This document shows positions 17,258 to 25,424 of a DNA stretch of 52,753 nucleotides, one piece after another. The position numbers and the translations under genes were made by a program. The stretch lies in NCBI GenBank assembly GCA_910589085.1, contig CAJUSG010000011.1, positions 1 to 52,753 on the forward strand, written 5' to 3'. Position 1 is the stretch's first letter; every line of letters starts with the position of its first letter. The notes beneath the pieces are model-generated. The model worked only from the letters and a program-made list of their open reading frames with translations. It searched no databases and was not told the origin of the DNA. Source of the DNA: an uncultured Oscillospiraceae bacterium. Its GTDB lineage: Bacteria; Bacillota; Clostridia; Oscillospirales; Oscillospiraceae.

Positions 17258-18088
17258 TTGGCCGGGACCTTATACCTTGTCCCCACCCCCATCGGCAATC
17301 TGGGGGATATCTCCAGACGGGCGGCGGAGACCCTGGCCCAGGCGGATTTTGTGGCCGCCGAGGACACAAGGGTGTCGATAAAGCTGCTCAACCATCTGGA
17401 GCTGAAAAAGCCGATGGTGACCTATCACCGCCATAATACCGACTGGGGCGGCCAGGCGGTGATTGACCGGCTGATGGCGGGGGAGAGCTGTGCTCTGGTC
17501 ACCGATGCCGGAACGCCCGCTGTCTCCGACCCGGGAGAGGAACTGGTGGCCCGTTGCGCCGCGCTGGACATTCCGGTGTGTGCCATTCCGGGGCCCTGCG
17601 CTCTGGTTACCGCCCTGGCGGTCTCCGGTCAGCCCACAGGCCGGTTTACCTTTGAGGGATTTCTGGCAATGAACAAGAAAAATCGCCGGACCCATCTGGA
17701 TTCCCTCCGGGGGGAGGAGCGGACCATGATTTTCTATGAGGCGCCCCACAAGCTGACCGCTACCCTTCAGGACCTGGCGGACGTCTTCGGCCCTGACCGG
17801 CCCTTGTCCCTGTGCCGGGAGCTCACCAAGCTCCATGAGGAAATCCGCCGCACTACCCTGGGTGAGGCCGCGGCCTTCTACCGGGAGAATCCCCCCAAGG
17901 GGGAGTTTGTGCTGGTGGTCCGGGGGGCGGAGCCACAGCCGGAGGGAGAAGTCACCCTGGAGGACGGTCTGGCCCTGGTGGACAAGCTGCGGGGAGAGGG
18001 GCTGTCTCTCCGCGATGGGGTAAAGCGGGCGGCCAAGGAGCTGGGATTGTCCCGTAATCAGCTGTACGATCTGGCGGTAGGAAAATAG
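17258..18088 (+). CDS. rsmI: 16S rRNA cytidine-1402 2'-O-methyltransferase
   Basis: Methylates C1402 in the decoding centre of 16S rRNA using SAM. The 276-residue length is normal. The tetrapyrrole-methylase fold shows YLVPTPIGNLGDISRRA at the N-terminus, then AAEDTRVSIKLLNH, ALVTDAGTPAVSDPGEELV, PGPCALVTALAVSGQPTGRF and FYEAPHKL, all characteristic of RsmI. The start is TTG at 17258 with GAGAGGGG upstream; no better in-frame start exists near the conserved N-terminus. The C-terminal region has the small helical module ending LGLSRNQLYDLAV. Confidence 0.96.
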   Translation: MAGTLYLVPTPIGNLGDISRRAAETLAQADFVAAEDTRVSIKLLNHLELKKPMVTYHRHNTDWGGQAVIDRLMAGESCALVTDAGTPAVSDPGEELVARCAALDIPVCAIPGPCALVTALAVSGQPTGRFTFEGFLAMNKKNRRTHLDSLRGEERTMIFYEAPHKLTATLQDLADVFGPDRPLSLCRELTKLHEEIRRTTLGEAAAFYRENPPKGEFVLVVRGAEPQPEGEVTLEDGLALVDKLRGEGLSLRDGVKRAAKELGLSRNQLYDLAVGK

Positions 18089-18172
18089 GGGCAAAGGGAG
18101 GAAAAATCCGCACCCATTTTCTAAAAAATGGATAGAATAAAGAGAGAAACCGTATAAAAGAGGTGCTGTCCA

Positions 18173-19585
18173 ATGAAACGCAATATTGAGGACTATATTA
18201 AGCCCGGCGCTCACGCCCATCTGGTGGGAATCGGAGGGGTGTCGATGGCCCCCCTGGCCGAGGTGCTGCGGGGAAAGGGAGTGGAGATCACCGGGTCGGA
18301 TATGAAGGAGAGCGAGACTGCCGGGCATCTCCGGTCGCTGGGTATTCCGGTGACCATCGGTCATCTGCCGCAGAATGTGGAGGGGGCGGGGTGCGTCATC
18401 CGCACCGCCGCCGTTCATGACGACAATCCGGAGATTGCCGCCGCCCTGGCCAGCGGAATCCCCGTCTTTGAGCGGGCGCAGGCCTGGGGAGCCATCATGG
18501 GGCACTATCAAAATGCCCTGTGTGTGGCGGGCACCCACGGCAAGACCACAACCACCTCCATGTGCACACATATCTTCCTGGCTGCCAGACGGGACCCCTC
18601 GGTTATGATCGGCGGGACCCTGCCCATTCTGGGGGCGAGCCACCGGGTGGGACAGGGGGACACCATCATCGCCGAGTCCTGCGAATACTGCAATTCCTTC
18701 CTGTCCTTTGCCCCCACGGTGGCGGTGGTCCTCAACGTGGAGGCTGACCACCTGGATTTCTTCAAGGACCTGGCCGACATCCAAAAGTCCTTCCGGGCCT
18801 TTGGCGCTCTGGTGCCGGAGCGGGGCTGCGTGGTGGTGAATGGGGACAACGCCAATGCTGTGGAGGCCATGTCGGGCTGCGGCCGTTCTCTGTTCCGGTT
18901 TGGCCTTCGGGACAGCGGGGCGGACTGCCGGGCGGAAAATTTGACCTGGGACAGGGGGCTGCCCACCTTTGACATCCTGGTTAAGGGAGAGCGGTATGCC
19001 CATGTGTCCCTCCGGGTGGGGGGAGAGCGGTATGCCCATGTGTCCCTCCGGGTGGGGGGAGAGCACAATGTCTCCAACGCCCTGGCCGCCGCCGCCGCCG
19101 CCTATGTGCTGGGGGTGCCGGGAGCGGCGGTGGAGGAGGGGCTGAACGCCTTCACCGGCGCGGGCCGCCGCTTTGAGAAGAAGGGGGTATGCCGCGGGGC
19201 CGATGTCTATGACGACTACGCCCACCACCCCGACGAGCTGCGGGCCCTGCTCATCATGGCAAAAACGCTGGGCTACCAGCGGGTGATCTGTGCCTTTCAG
19301 CCCCACACCTATACCCGCACCGCCGCCCTCTTCGACGACTTTGTGGAGGTGCTGAAGCTGGCTGATATAGCGGTGCTGGCGGAGATCTACGCCGCCCGGG
19401 AACAGAATACCATGGGGATATCCTCTCTGGACCTGGCCCGAAGGATTCCCGGGGCGGTGTTCTGCCCCCATTTGGAGGGGGTCACGGCCCAGCTGGCGGA
19501 CATGGCCCAGCCCGGCGACCTGATTCTTACCGTGGGGGCCGGGGATATCTACCTGGCGGGAGAGGCCCTGGTCAGGCGAGGTTAG
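18173..19585 (+). CDS. murC: UDP-N-acetylmuramate--L-alanine ligase, with internal 12-residue duplication
   Basis: Adds L-alanine to UDP-MurNAc, the first peptide step of peptidoglycan synthesis, in the cytoplasm. At 470 residues it has the usual length. The UDP-binding loop is HLVGIGGVSMAPLAE, the ATP loop AGTHGKTTTTSM, the conserved acidic/His segment LNVEADHLDFF, and the C-terminal domain has DDYAHHPDELRALL and CAFQPHTYTRT. Just before the conserved GEHNVSNALAA motif the segment GERYAHVSLRVG occurs twice in tandem, because 36 bases (18985-19020) are repeated exactly at 19021-19056. The frame is kept and the gene is presumably active. ATG at 18173 follows AGAGGTG. Confidence 0.96.
   Translation: MKRNIEDYIKPGAHAHLVGIGGVSMAPLAEVLRGKGVEITGSDMKESETAGHLRSLGIPVTIGHLPQNVEGAGCVIRTAAVHDDNPEIAAALASGIPVFERAQAWGAIMGHYQNALCVAGTHGKTTTTSMCTHIFLAARRDPSVMIGGTLPILGASHRVGQGDTIIAESCEYCNSFLSFAPTVAVVLNVEADHLDFFKDLADIQKSFRAFGALVPERGCVVVNGDNANAVEAMSGCGRSLFRFGLRDSGADCRAENLTWDRGLPTFDILVKGERYAHVSLRVGGERYAHVSLRVGGEHNVSNALAAAAAAYVLGVPGAAVEEGLNAFTGAGRRFEKKGVCRGADVYDDYAHHPDELRALLIMAKTLGYQRVICAFQPHTYTRTAALFDDFVEVLKLADIAVLAEIYAAREQNTMGISSLDLARRIPGAVFCPHLEGVTAQLADMAQPGDLILTVGAGDIYLAGEALVRRG
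18985..19056 (+). repeat. Exact 36-bp tandem duplication inside murC
   Basis: Two identical 36-base units, followed by a third partial copy of 8 bases (GGGAGAGC, 19057-19064). The unit is 12 codons, so the reading frame continues. Replication slippage on the short GGGAGAGC direct repeat that flanks the unit would explain it. Confidence 0.97.
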
Positions 19586-19668
19586 ATTTTTAGTTTTTTT
19601 CTTCAGATACCTTTACAAAGCGTATCCGTGGGTGTAAAATAGGGGAGCCGAAGACAGCTGATGGGGGG

Positions 19669-21480
19669 ATGAGGCGCATGCGAGAGAGAAGAAAAAAGAC
19701 TATGACGCGATTGGCTGTTGTGCTTACTGCGTGCGGAGCCGTTCTCCTGGCGGTTGCCTTTGGGATGCTGATTATGCGCTTTCGAACAGTGGAGGCCGAA
19801 CTGGACCGTATGCTGACAGAGAGCCTGACTGCCCACACGGTGGAGGCCGGAGAGGGGGCGGGTTATCTGCTCCACTACGCCGAGACCGCCCTGAAGAATA
19901 CCGACCTTCTGATCCGGGAGGATGCCCGTCCTCCGGAGAAAAGCTGGGTAGAGCCCATGGTAGAGGGGTTTAATCTGGTAGACGACCGTATGGCTCTGAG
20001 TTATCTGGATCGTGAGGCGTTGGCTTCTGAAAGCTGGCCCGAGGAGGAGCCCGGTCTGATGGACCGGGTTCTGTCGGGAGAGGCCGGGGTGAGCGGACTG
20101 TTCAAAGCCTCCTTTCCCGGAGAGTACAGCGTGGCCGCCGTCCATCCAGTGAAATGGGATGGACAGGTGGTGGGTGTGCTGATGGCCAGAGTGAACGCTG
20201 ACACTCTGCTGAAACAGGGGACACACTCCACATTTTTCCATAATGTCCACAGTGTGGTGGCCGGAGAGGATGGCCGCGTCGTCTTTGGAAGCAGACCGGA
20301 AAACGAAGGGATGGACCTTGTAGATCTGGGCGCTGAAAACGGCATTACAGCCGAGGAGGGAGAGCTGTTCAAAACCCTCTATCGGGAGAATGCTTCGGGC
20401 TCTTATTACTACGATCCGCCGGAGGGCCGGTTTTATGTGGCCTGGGCTTCGGTGGGCTATAACGGTTGGCGGGTCGTGCAATTTTCCCAGTCTCCCAGCG
20501 TGCAGATTGAGCGCGGTTCTATGCTGCAGACTGTCATCATGCTGGTAAGTCTGGTGGTGTGCGCCATTTTGGCGGGCCTCACCTGGCGGCAGCGGGCCAG
20601 GCTGGCGGAGGAAAAGCTGCGCTACAACGCGCTGGCACAGTTTAAGGACACCCTGCTTTTTGAGTACGACTGCGGAGACGACAGCATGGAGTTTACCTCC
20701 AACGCTCTGGAGACCTTGGATCTGGAAAACCTCAGATTGGAGCGGGTCACCAGTGAGGAGAACAGCTTTCCCATTTTCCATCCGGATGATATTGAAAGTG
20801 TGCGGCGGGTGCTGCGCTCTGCCGCGTCCATGACCCCGGACCAGATTGAACACGACCGGACCCGCATGAAAAAGCGGGATGGGGAGTACAACTGGTACAG
20901 AAGCCAGTACAAGGCGGTCTTTGGACCAGATGGGCAGGTCACCCGGGTAATCGGTACGCTGACAGATATCAGTGCCCAGATTGACCGGGAACAGGAGCTG
21001 CGCCAGCAGGCGCAGCAGGACCCGCTGACCGGTCTGTATAACCGGGCGGGGGTCAAGCTGATTAACGCCCGGTTGGAACAGATATCCCGGGGTGTGCTGT
21101 TTATGCTGGACCTGGATGACTTTAAGTCTGTCAACGACAGCTACGGCCACGCCGCTGGCGACAAGCTGTTGATAGCGGTGGCCCGAATTTTGGAGGAGAC
21201 CTTCCGCACTGACGATATTGTAGCCCGGGTGGGCGGAGATGAGTTCATTGCGCTTATGTCCGGTTCGGACAACAGGGCCACTGCGGAGCAGAAGGGCGAG
21301 GAGCTGCTGGAGCGGGTGCGCGGCCTGCGGATCGAAGGGCTTGACATTACCGCAAGCGTCAGCGTGGGCGCGGCCAGCGCCCCAACCTTCGGCAGAACCT
21401 ATGAGACCCTCAGCCTTGCGGCGGACGAGGCCCTGTATGAGGTGAAAAATGGCGGAAAGGGTGGTTTTGTCCTACGCTGA
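19669..21480 (+). CDS. Membrane diguanylate cyclase (GGDEF) with extracellular Cache-like sensor and PAS-like domain
   Basis: A 603-residue signalling protein that should make cyclic di-GMP. A transmembrane helix near residues 18-40 is followed by an extracytoplasmic domain of about 240 residues (Cache-like: RFYVAWASVGYNGWRVVQFS). A second helix lies near 285-305. A PAS-like segment (about 315-435) ends in the typical VTRVIGTLTDISAQIDREQE. The GGDEF domain starts QDPLTGLYNRAG and contains an intact active site RVGGDEF. RTDD lies the right distance upstream to be the inhibitory I-site (RxxD). No EAL domain. Starts at 19669 or at the ATG three codons later, which has the better-spaced GGGGGGA site. 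Single-gene unit ending in a stem-loop. Confidence 0.9.
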   Translation: MRRMRERRKKTMTRLAVVLTACGAVLLAVAFGMLIMRFRTVEAELDRMLTESLTAHTVEAGEGAGYLLHYAETALKNTDLLIREDARPPEKSWVEPMVEGFNLVDDRMALSYLDREALASESWPEEEPGLMDRVLSGEAGVSGLFKASFPGEYSVAAVHPVKWDGQVVGVLMARVNADTLLKQGTHSTFFHNVHSVVAGEDGRVVFGSRPENEGMDLVDLGAENGITAEEGELFKTLYRENASGSYYYDPPEGRFYVAWASVGYNGWRVVQFSQSPSVQIERGSMLQTVIMLVSLVVCAILAGLTWRQRARLAEEKLRYNALAQFKDTLLFEYDCGDDSMEFTSNALETLDLENLRLERVTSEENSFPIFHPDDIESVRRVLRSAASMTPDQIEHDRTRMKKRDGEYNWYRSQYKAVFGPDGQVTRVIGTLTDISAQIDREQELRQQAQQDPLTGLYNRAGVKLINARLEQISRGVLFMLDLDDFKSVNDSYGHAAGDKLLIAVARILEETFRTDDIVARVGGDEFIALMSGSDNRATAEQKGEELLERVRGLRIEGLDITASVSVGAASAPTFGRTYETLSLAADEALYEVKNGGKGGFVLR

Positions 21481-21485
21481 ACATA

Positions 21486-21517
21486 AAAAGTGCCCCGCCG
21501 TCGGGCGGGACACTTTT
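21486..21517. terminator. Terminator after the diguanylate cyclase gene
   Basis: A 14-bp stem with one mismatch (21486-21499 with 21504-21517), loop GTCG. The second arm ends in CACTTTT, giving a short T tract; the first arm gives the same on the other strand. Confidence 0.85.
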
Positions 21518-21619
21518 CATATATAGGACCCGACATTGGCAGAATCTTTTCATACTCTTGCGGCTGTGTGCTTTCCCGATACGTTGGGGATTTAGTAAGA
21601 TACGGACGAGGGAGGATAT

Positions 21620-22372
21620 ATGGCGATCTACATAACGGGTGATACCCACGGAGATTTTACCCGATTTAAAGAGGAGCTTTTTCCGGAGCAGGCGAACATG
21701 ACCAAGGATGACTATGTGATGATCTGCGGCGATTTCGGCGGCGTGTGGGATGGAAGCGAGGAGGAACAGAGGTGGCTGGACTGGCTGGAGGAGCGGCCGT
21801 TTACCACGCTGTTTATCTCCGGAAACCATGAGAATTTTGATCTTCTGGCGGAATATCCCCGGTCTCAATGGAACGGGGGAGAGGTGCAGCGGATCCGTCC
21901 CTCGGTGATCCATCTGCTGCGGGGACACCTTTTCCATATCCAGGAGCAGACCTTTTTTGCCATGGGCGGAGCCAGAAGCCACGATATTGCCGGCGGCATT
22001 CTGGACCCGGCGGCTCCGGATTTTGATCGCAGACGTAAGCTGCTGGAGATTCGGGGGGCGGCCTATCGCGTAAAGGGCCGGTCCTGGTGGCAGGAGGAGC
22101 TGCCCTGCGAAGCGGAATACCAGACTGCCCTGAACAATCTGGAGGCCTGCCGCTGGAAAATGGACTATATGATTACCCACTGCTGCCCCTCATCGCTGCT
22201 GGACAAGCTGGAGGGCGGGCCCTATCGCTCCGATCAGCTGACCGACTTTTTTGAGGTGCTGGCCGGGCGGTGCAAATTTAAATATTGGTTTTTTGGCCAC
22301 TACCATGGGGATATGGTGCCCCGCAGAAGTTTTGCTCTGCTGTATGAGCAAATTTTGCGGCTGAAATCATAG
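21620..22372 (+). CDS. Calcineurin-like metallophosphoesterase
   Basis: A 250-residue phosphoesterase with the full metal-binding motif set. These are GDTHGDF near residue 7, ICGDFGG near 37, SGNHENFD near 73, MITHCCPSS near 190 and FGHYHGD near 227, all invariant in the family. It resembles small Ser/Thr-phosphatase-like or YfcE-like phosphodiesterases; the substrate is unknown. ATG at 21620 follows GAGGGAGGATAT. No clear partner genes: it stands between a terminator and a 350-base intergenic region. Confidence 0.88.
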   Translation: MAIYITGDTHGDFTRFKEELFPEQANMTKDDYVMICGDFGGVWDGSEEEQRWLDWLEERPFTTLFISGNHENFDLLAEYPRSQWNGGEVQRIRPSVIHLLRGHLFHIQEQTFFAMGGARSHDIAGGILDPAAPDFDRRRKLLEIRGAAYRVKGRSWWQEELPCEAEYQTALNNLEACRWKMDYMITHCCPSSLLDKLEGGPYRSDQLTDFFEVLAGRCKFKYWFFGHYHGDMVPRRSFALLYEQILRLKS

Positions 22373-22722
22373 GGGTATGCCCTGCCTGATCCGTTGCAGA
22401 TGTCCAATGCGATAGACAGAAAAACTGGATTATTTTGGAAAAAACGACGTCTTATTACCGACAGCATAGCAGAAAAGGCGTAAAAAACCGCATAAAGGTT
22501 TATGTTTATGACAAATGTTGATTTGTTCAGAAAAGACATTGAAAAACTTTAAAAATAGCGGTTTTTCTGGTCTGGGCAGAAAATCGGAGATAAAAACGGA
22601 AATTTATCCTGTAAAAGTAGGTGAAATTTGCGGTAATATTTGTGCAAATGTCCATTGACGAAACCGGGATAAATCTGTTATGCTAAGCACACATCCTAAT
22701 GAATAGGGCGGAGGTACGCGAT
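22373..22722 (+). promoter_or_regulatory. 350-base AT-rich leader region before the HPr gene, with promoter and inverted repeats
   Basis: No convincing coding frame. A promoter is present close to HPr: TTGACG (22655-22660) and TATGCT (22679-22684), 18 bases apart. Further upstream are short inverted repeats: CATAAA-GG-TTTATG (22491-22504), ACAAAT-GTTG-ATTTGT (22511-22526), and AAAAACCGC near 22484-22492 pairing with GCGGTTTTT near 22558-22566. They lie upstream of the promoter, so they could be operators or an unannotated small RNA; nothing more can be said. GC content is clearly lower than in the flanking genes. Confidence 0.5.
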
Positions 22723-22986
22723 ATGTATAGTCAGGAAGCCGTCGTAAACAACCAGGTCGGTCTCCACGCCAGGCCCGCTACATTTTTCATCCAGAAGGCC
22801 AACGAGTTCAAGAGCTCCATCTGGGTGGAGAAGGAGGAGCGCAAGGTCAACGCGAAGAGTCTGCTGGGCGTTCTGTCTCTTGGCATCGTGAAGGGCACTC
22901 CTATCAAGCTGATCGCTGATGGTCCTGATGAGAAGGAAGCGGTCGAGGCTCTGTACAAGATGATCTCTTCCGATTTCTCCGAGTAA
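22723..22986 (+). CDS. ptsH: HPr phosphocarrier protein
   Basis: Small cytoplasmic protein (87 residues) that passes phosphate from enzyme I to sugar-specific PTS permeases and, in Firmicutes, controls catabolite repression through CcpA. His15 in the motif GLHARPATFF is the enzyme-I phosphorylation site. Ser46 in NAKSLLGVLSLGI is the HPr-kinase site. Both are present, so this is a true HPr and not a Crh-type protein. The ATG at 22723 has GGCGGAGGT at good spacing. Monocistronic with its own promoter and terminator. No enzyme I or PTS permease gene is nearby. A chain-specific HPr-like role cannot be excluded. Confidence 0.93.
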   Translation: MYSQEAVVNNQVGLHARPATFFIQKANEFKSSIWVEKEERKVNAKSLLGVLSLGIVKGTPIKLIADGPDEKEAVEALYKMISSDFSE

Positions 22987-23004
22987 ACACCCCAATCATG
23001 AAAG

Positions 23005-23028
23005 GCGCCGCAACGCGGCGTCTTTTTT
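23005..23028 (+). terminator. Terminator of the HPr gene
   Basis: GCGCCGC pairs with GCGGCGT (one G-U) around AAC, followed by CTTTTTT. Confidence 0.92.
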
Positions 23029-23036
23029 GATGTTAG

Positions 23037-23129
23037 AGCTCCCCCTTTGGGGGAGCTGTCGAGCGAAGCGAGACTGAGAGGGCCCTCTCCGTCACGGCTT
23101 CGCCGCGCAACCTCTCCCAGAGGGAGAGG
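23037..23129. repeat. REP/MITE-like intergenic palindromic element
   Basis: About 93 bases made of a chain of palindromes: AGCTCCCCC/GGGGGAGCT (23037-23057), GAGAGGGCCCTCTC (23076-23089), CGGC-TTC-GCCG (23095-23105) and CCTCTCCC-AGA-GGGAGAGG (23111-23129). A GCGAAGCGA core lies between the first two. I recognise this layout as a repeat scattered through Oscillospirales genomes. Only this copy is seen in the window. It fills the gap between the HPr terminator and uvrC, and its right end borders the uvrC ribosome site. Confidence 0.8.
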
Positions 23130-23146
23130 TTGGGAGGAGGGATACC

Positions 23147-24967
23147 ATGACCTTTGACGAACTGAAGGAGAAGGCCCACAGCCTGCCTCTGAAGCCCGGC
23201 GTCTATATTATGCAGGACGCCCAGAGCACCGTAATCTATGTGGGCAAGGCCAAGGCGCTGAAAAACCGGGTAAGCCAGTACTTTCAGGACTCCGCCAGCC
23301 ACACCGAGAAGACCAGGGCGATGGTGTCCCAGATCGACCACTTTGATGTCATCATCGCCGACAGTGAGTTCGAGGCCTTGGTGCTGGAGTGCTCCCTCAT
23401 CAAACGGCACCAGCCGCGATATAATATTCTGCTCAAGGACAGCAAGGGCTACCCCTATGTCCGACTGTCCAATGAGGCCTATCCCAAGTTCTCCCTGGCT
23501 TCCAAGGCGGCGGAGGACGGCGCCCGGTATTTCGGCCCCTACGCCGGCCGGCACAGCACCCAGGGGATTATCGACGCTCTGCGCACCGCCCTGCGCTTGC
23601 CCTCCTGCAACAAGAAATTTCCCCGGGACATCGGCAAGGAGCGGCCCTGTCTTAACTTCCACATGGGCAAGTGCGACGGCTACTGCCGGGGGGACGAGCT
23701 TCAGGAGCAGCACGGCCAGGCCATTGCCCAGGCGGTCTCTCTGCTGGAGGGCCGGTTTAAGGACGTGCAGAAGGACCTGACCCAGGAGATGGAACGGGCG
23801 GCGGAGGAGCTGCGTTTCGAGCGGGCCGCTCAGCTCCGGGACCGGCTCCGGGCCATCGAGCTGCTGGGCAAGCGGCAGAAGGTGATCGCCGGCTCCCTGG
23901 CCGACACCGATGTGGCCGGCTTCTTCCGTGGGACGGCCAAGAGCTGCTTTGTGGTCCTCCACTTTCTGGAGGGGGAGCTGGCCGCCAAGGACTTCGACCT
24001 GCTGGAGACCCCCATGGAGGAGGAGGAGGGGGCGGTGCTGTCCTCTCTCATGCGGGAGTACTATGTGGGCCGCACCCGCCTGCCCAAGCAGATTTTGATT
24101 CCCTGCGAGCTGCCCGACCAAGTGCCCCTCACCCGGATGCTCTCAGAGCAGGTGGGGTATCGGGTGGAGCTGGTCACCCCCCAGCGGGGGGCCAAGATGG
24201 ACCTGATAAAAATGGCCAATCAAAATGCCCGGGAGGAGGTGGAGCGGGCCACCACCCACGAGGAGCGGCGCAACAAGCTGCTGGAGGCGCTGGGAAAGAT
24301 GCTCAGCCTGGAGGCTTCGCCCAAACGGATGGAGTCCTATGATATCTCCAACACCGGGGCCAGCGACATTGTGGCCTCAATGGTGGTCTATGTGGACGGC
24401 AAGCCGCTGAAGCGGGACTACCGCCGGTTCAAGCTGAAGGACATGGTGGGTCCCGACGACTACGCCTCCATGGAGCAGGTGCTCACCCGGCGGTTCCGCC
24501 GGTATCTGGACGGGGATGAGAAATTTTCGGACAAGCCCGACCTGCTTCTCATTGACGGCGGGCACGAGCACGTGAAGGTGGCCCAGCGGGTGCTGGAGAC
24601 CCTGAATCTGAACATCCCCGCCTTCGGCATGGTGAAGGACGACCGCCACCGCACCCGGGCCCTGGTCCACCCCGACGGCCGGGAGATCGGTATCCAGTCC
24701 ATCCCGGCGGTGTTCGCCCTCATTGGGCAGATCCAGGAGGAGACCCACCGCTTTGCCATTGAATACCACCGCCAGCTCCAGGCGGGGCACGTAAAAACCT
24801 CCGTTCTGGACAAAATACCCGGTGTGGGGGAGAAGCGCCGCCAGCAGCTGCTGAAGCATTTTAAGACGGTGAAGGCCATCAAGGCCGCCTCCCTGGAGCA
24901 GCTCCAGGAGGTCGTGCCCAAAAATACTGCCCAGGCGGTGTATGATTATTTTCATGGGGAAGAGTGA
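23147..24967 (+). CDS. uvrC: Excinuclease ABC subunit C
   Basis: Makes both incisions in nucleotide-excision repair together with UvrA and UvrB. The length of 606 residues is standard. The N-terminal GIY-YIG nuclease domain shows KPGVYIMQDAQSTVIYVGKA and the Arg-containing KNRVSQYF. The cysteine-rich segment CNKKFPRDIGKERPCLNFHM follows near 155-175. The UVR motif that binds UvrB lies near 200-235. The RNase-H-like C-terminal nuclease has SYDISNTGASDIVASMVV, and the tandem helix-hairpin-helix ends with IPGVGEKRRQQLLKHF. Start ATG follows GGGAGGAGGGATACC, immediately after the palindromic element. Confidence 0.97.
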   Translation: MTFDELKEKAHSLPLKPGVYIMQDAQSTVIYVGKAKALKNRVSQYFQDSASHTEKTRAMVSQIDHFDVIIADSEFEALVLECSLIKRHQPRYNILLKDSKGYPYVRLSNEAYPKFSLASKAAEDGARYFGPYAGRHSTQGIIDALRTALRLPSCNKKFPRDIGKERPCLNFHMGKCDGYCRGDELQEQHGQAIAQAVSLLEGRFKDVQKDLTQEMERAAEELRFERAAQLRDRLRAIELLGKRQKVIAGSLADTDVAGFFRGTAKSCFVVLHFLEGELAAKDFDLLETPMEEEEGAVLSSLMREYYVGRTRLPKQILIPCELPDQVPLTRMLSEQVGYRVELVTPQRGAKMDLIKMANQNAREEVERATTHEERRNKLLEALGKMLSLEASPKRMESYDISNTGASDIVASMVVYVDGKPLKRDYRRFKLKDMVGPDDYASMEQVLTRRFRRYLDGDEKFSDKPDLLLIDGGHEHVKVAQRVLETLNLNIPAFGMVKDDRHRTRALVHPDGREIGIQSIPAVFALIGQIQEETHRFAIEYHRQLQAGHVKTSVLDKIPGVGEKRRQQLLKHFKTVKAIKAASLEQLQEVVPKNTAQAVYDYFHGEE

Positions 24968-24974
24968 GCGAAAA

Positions 24975-25397
24975 ATGACAGAAAAGAGAGAACAGATCAT
25001 TCAGCTTTGGTTTGATATGTGGCTGAAAGGAGCCGATCTGGGCATTTTAGATATTTTTTCCGCTGATGCTGTCTATACAGAGAGCTGGGGCCCGGAGTAC
25101 CGTGGCGCAAAGGCCATCCGGCACTGGTTCGCGGAGTGGAACACCCGAGGAAGGGTGCTTCAATGGGATATTAAGCAGTTTTTCCACACAGACCGCCAGA
25201 CAGTGGTGGAGTGGTATTTTAAAAACACCATGAATGGCGGAACGGTGGAGGCCTTTGAAGGCATGTCGCTGATCCGATGGGATCAGGAGGGCAGGATTTG
25301 TGCCTTGAAGGAGTTTGGGTGCAATGAGAACCGCTACGACCCGTATCAGAACGGACCGGTCCCGCAATTTCGGGATGGGGCGGCAATGTGGTTTTAA
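24975..25397 (+). CDS. NTF2/SnoaL-like domain protein
   Basis: A 140-residue cytoplasmic protein with the cone-shaped SnoaL/NTF2 fold pattern. An N-terminal helix (IIQLWFDMWLKGADLGILDI) is followed by FSADAVYTESWGPEYRGAKAI and then several beta strands ending in FEGMSLIRWDQEGRICALKEF. Family members are small enzymes or binding modules with very diverse ligands, so function is unknown. The ATG at 24975 is 8 bases after the uvrC stop. It lies between DNA-repair and rRNA-modification genes and is probably co-transcribed with them, but no functional link is visible. Confidence 0.82.
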   Translation: MTEKREQIIQLWFDMWLKGADLGILDIFSADAVYTESWGPEYRGAKAIRHWFAEWNTRGRVLQWDIKQFFHTDRQTVVEWYFKNTMNGGTVEAFEGMSLIRWDQEGRICALKEFGCNENRYDPYQNGPVPQFRDGAAMWF

Positions 25398-25424
25398 TCC
25401 GTTCCACAGGAAAGGAAGGTCAAT

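Noticed and set aside
17270..19471. A 733-codon minus-strand frame across rsmI and murC
   Set aside because: Antisense to two well-supported genes; composition of a shadow frame and no recognisable domain.
22300..22539. A 79-codon minus-strand frame overlapping the end of the phosphoesterase gene
   Set aside because: No ribosome site, overlaps a well-supported gene, and its sequence shows no domain.
23033..24121. A minus-strand frame starting in uvrC and ending in the palindromic element
   Set aside because: Antisense to uvrC. Its C-terminal residues derive from the repeat element, a common source of false gene calls.
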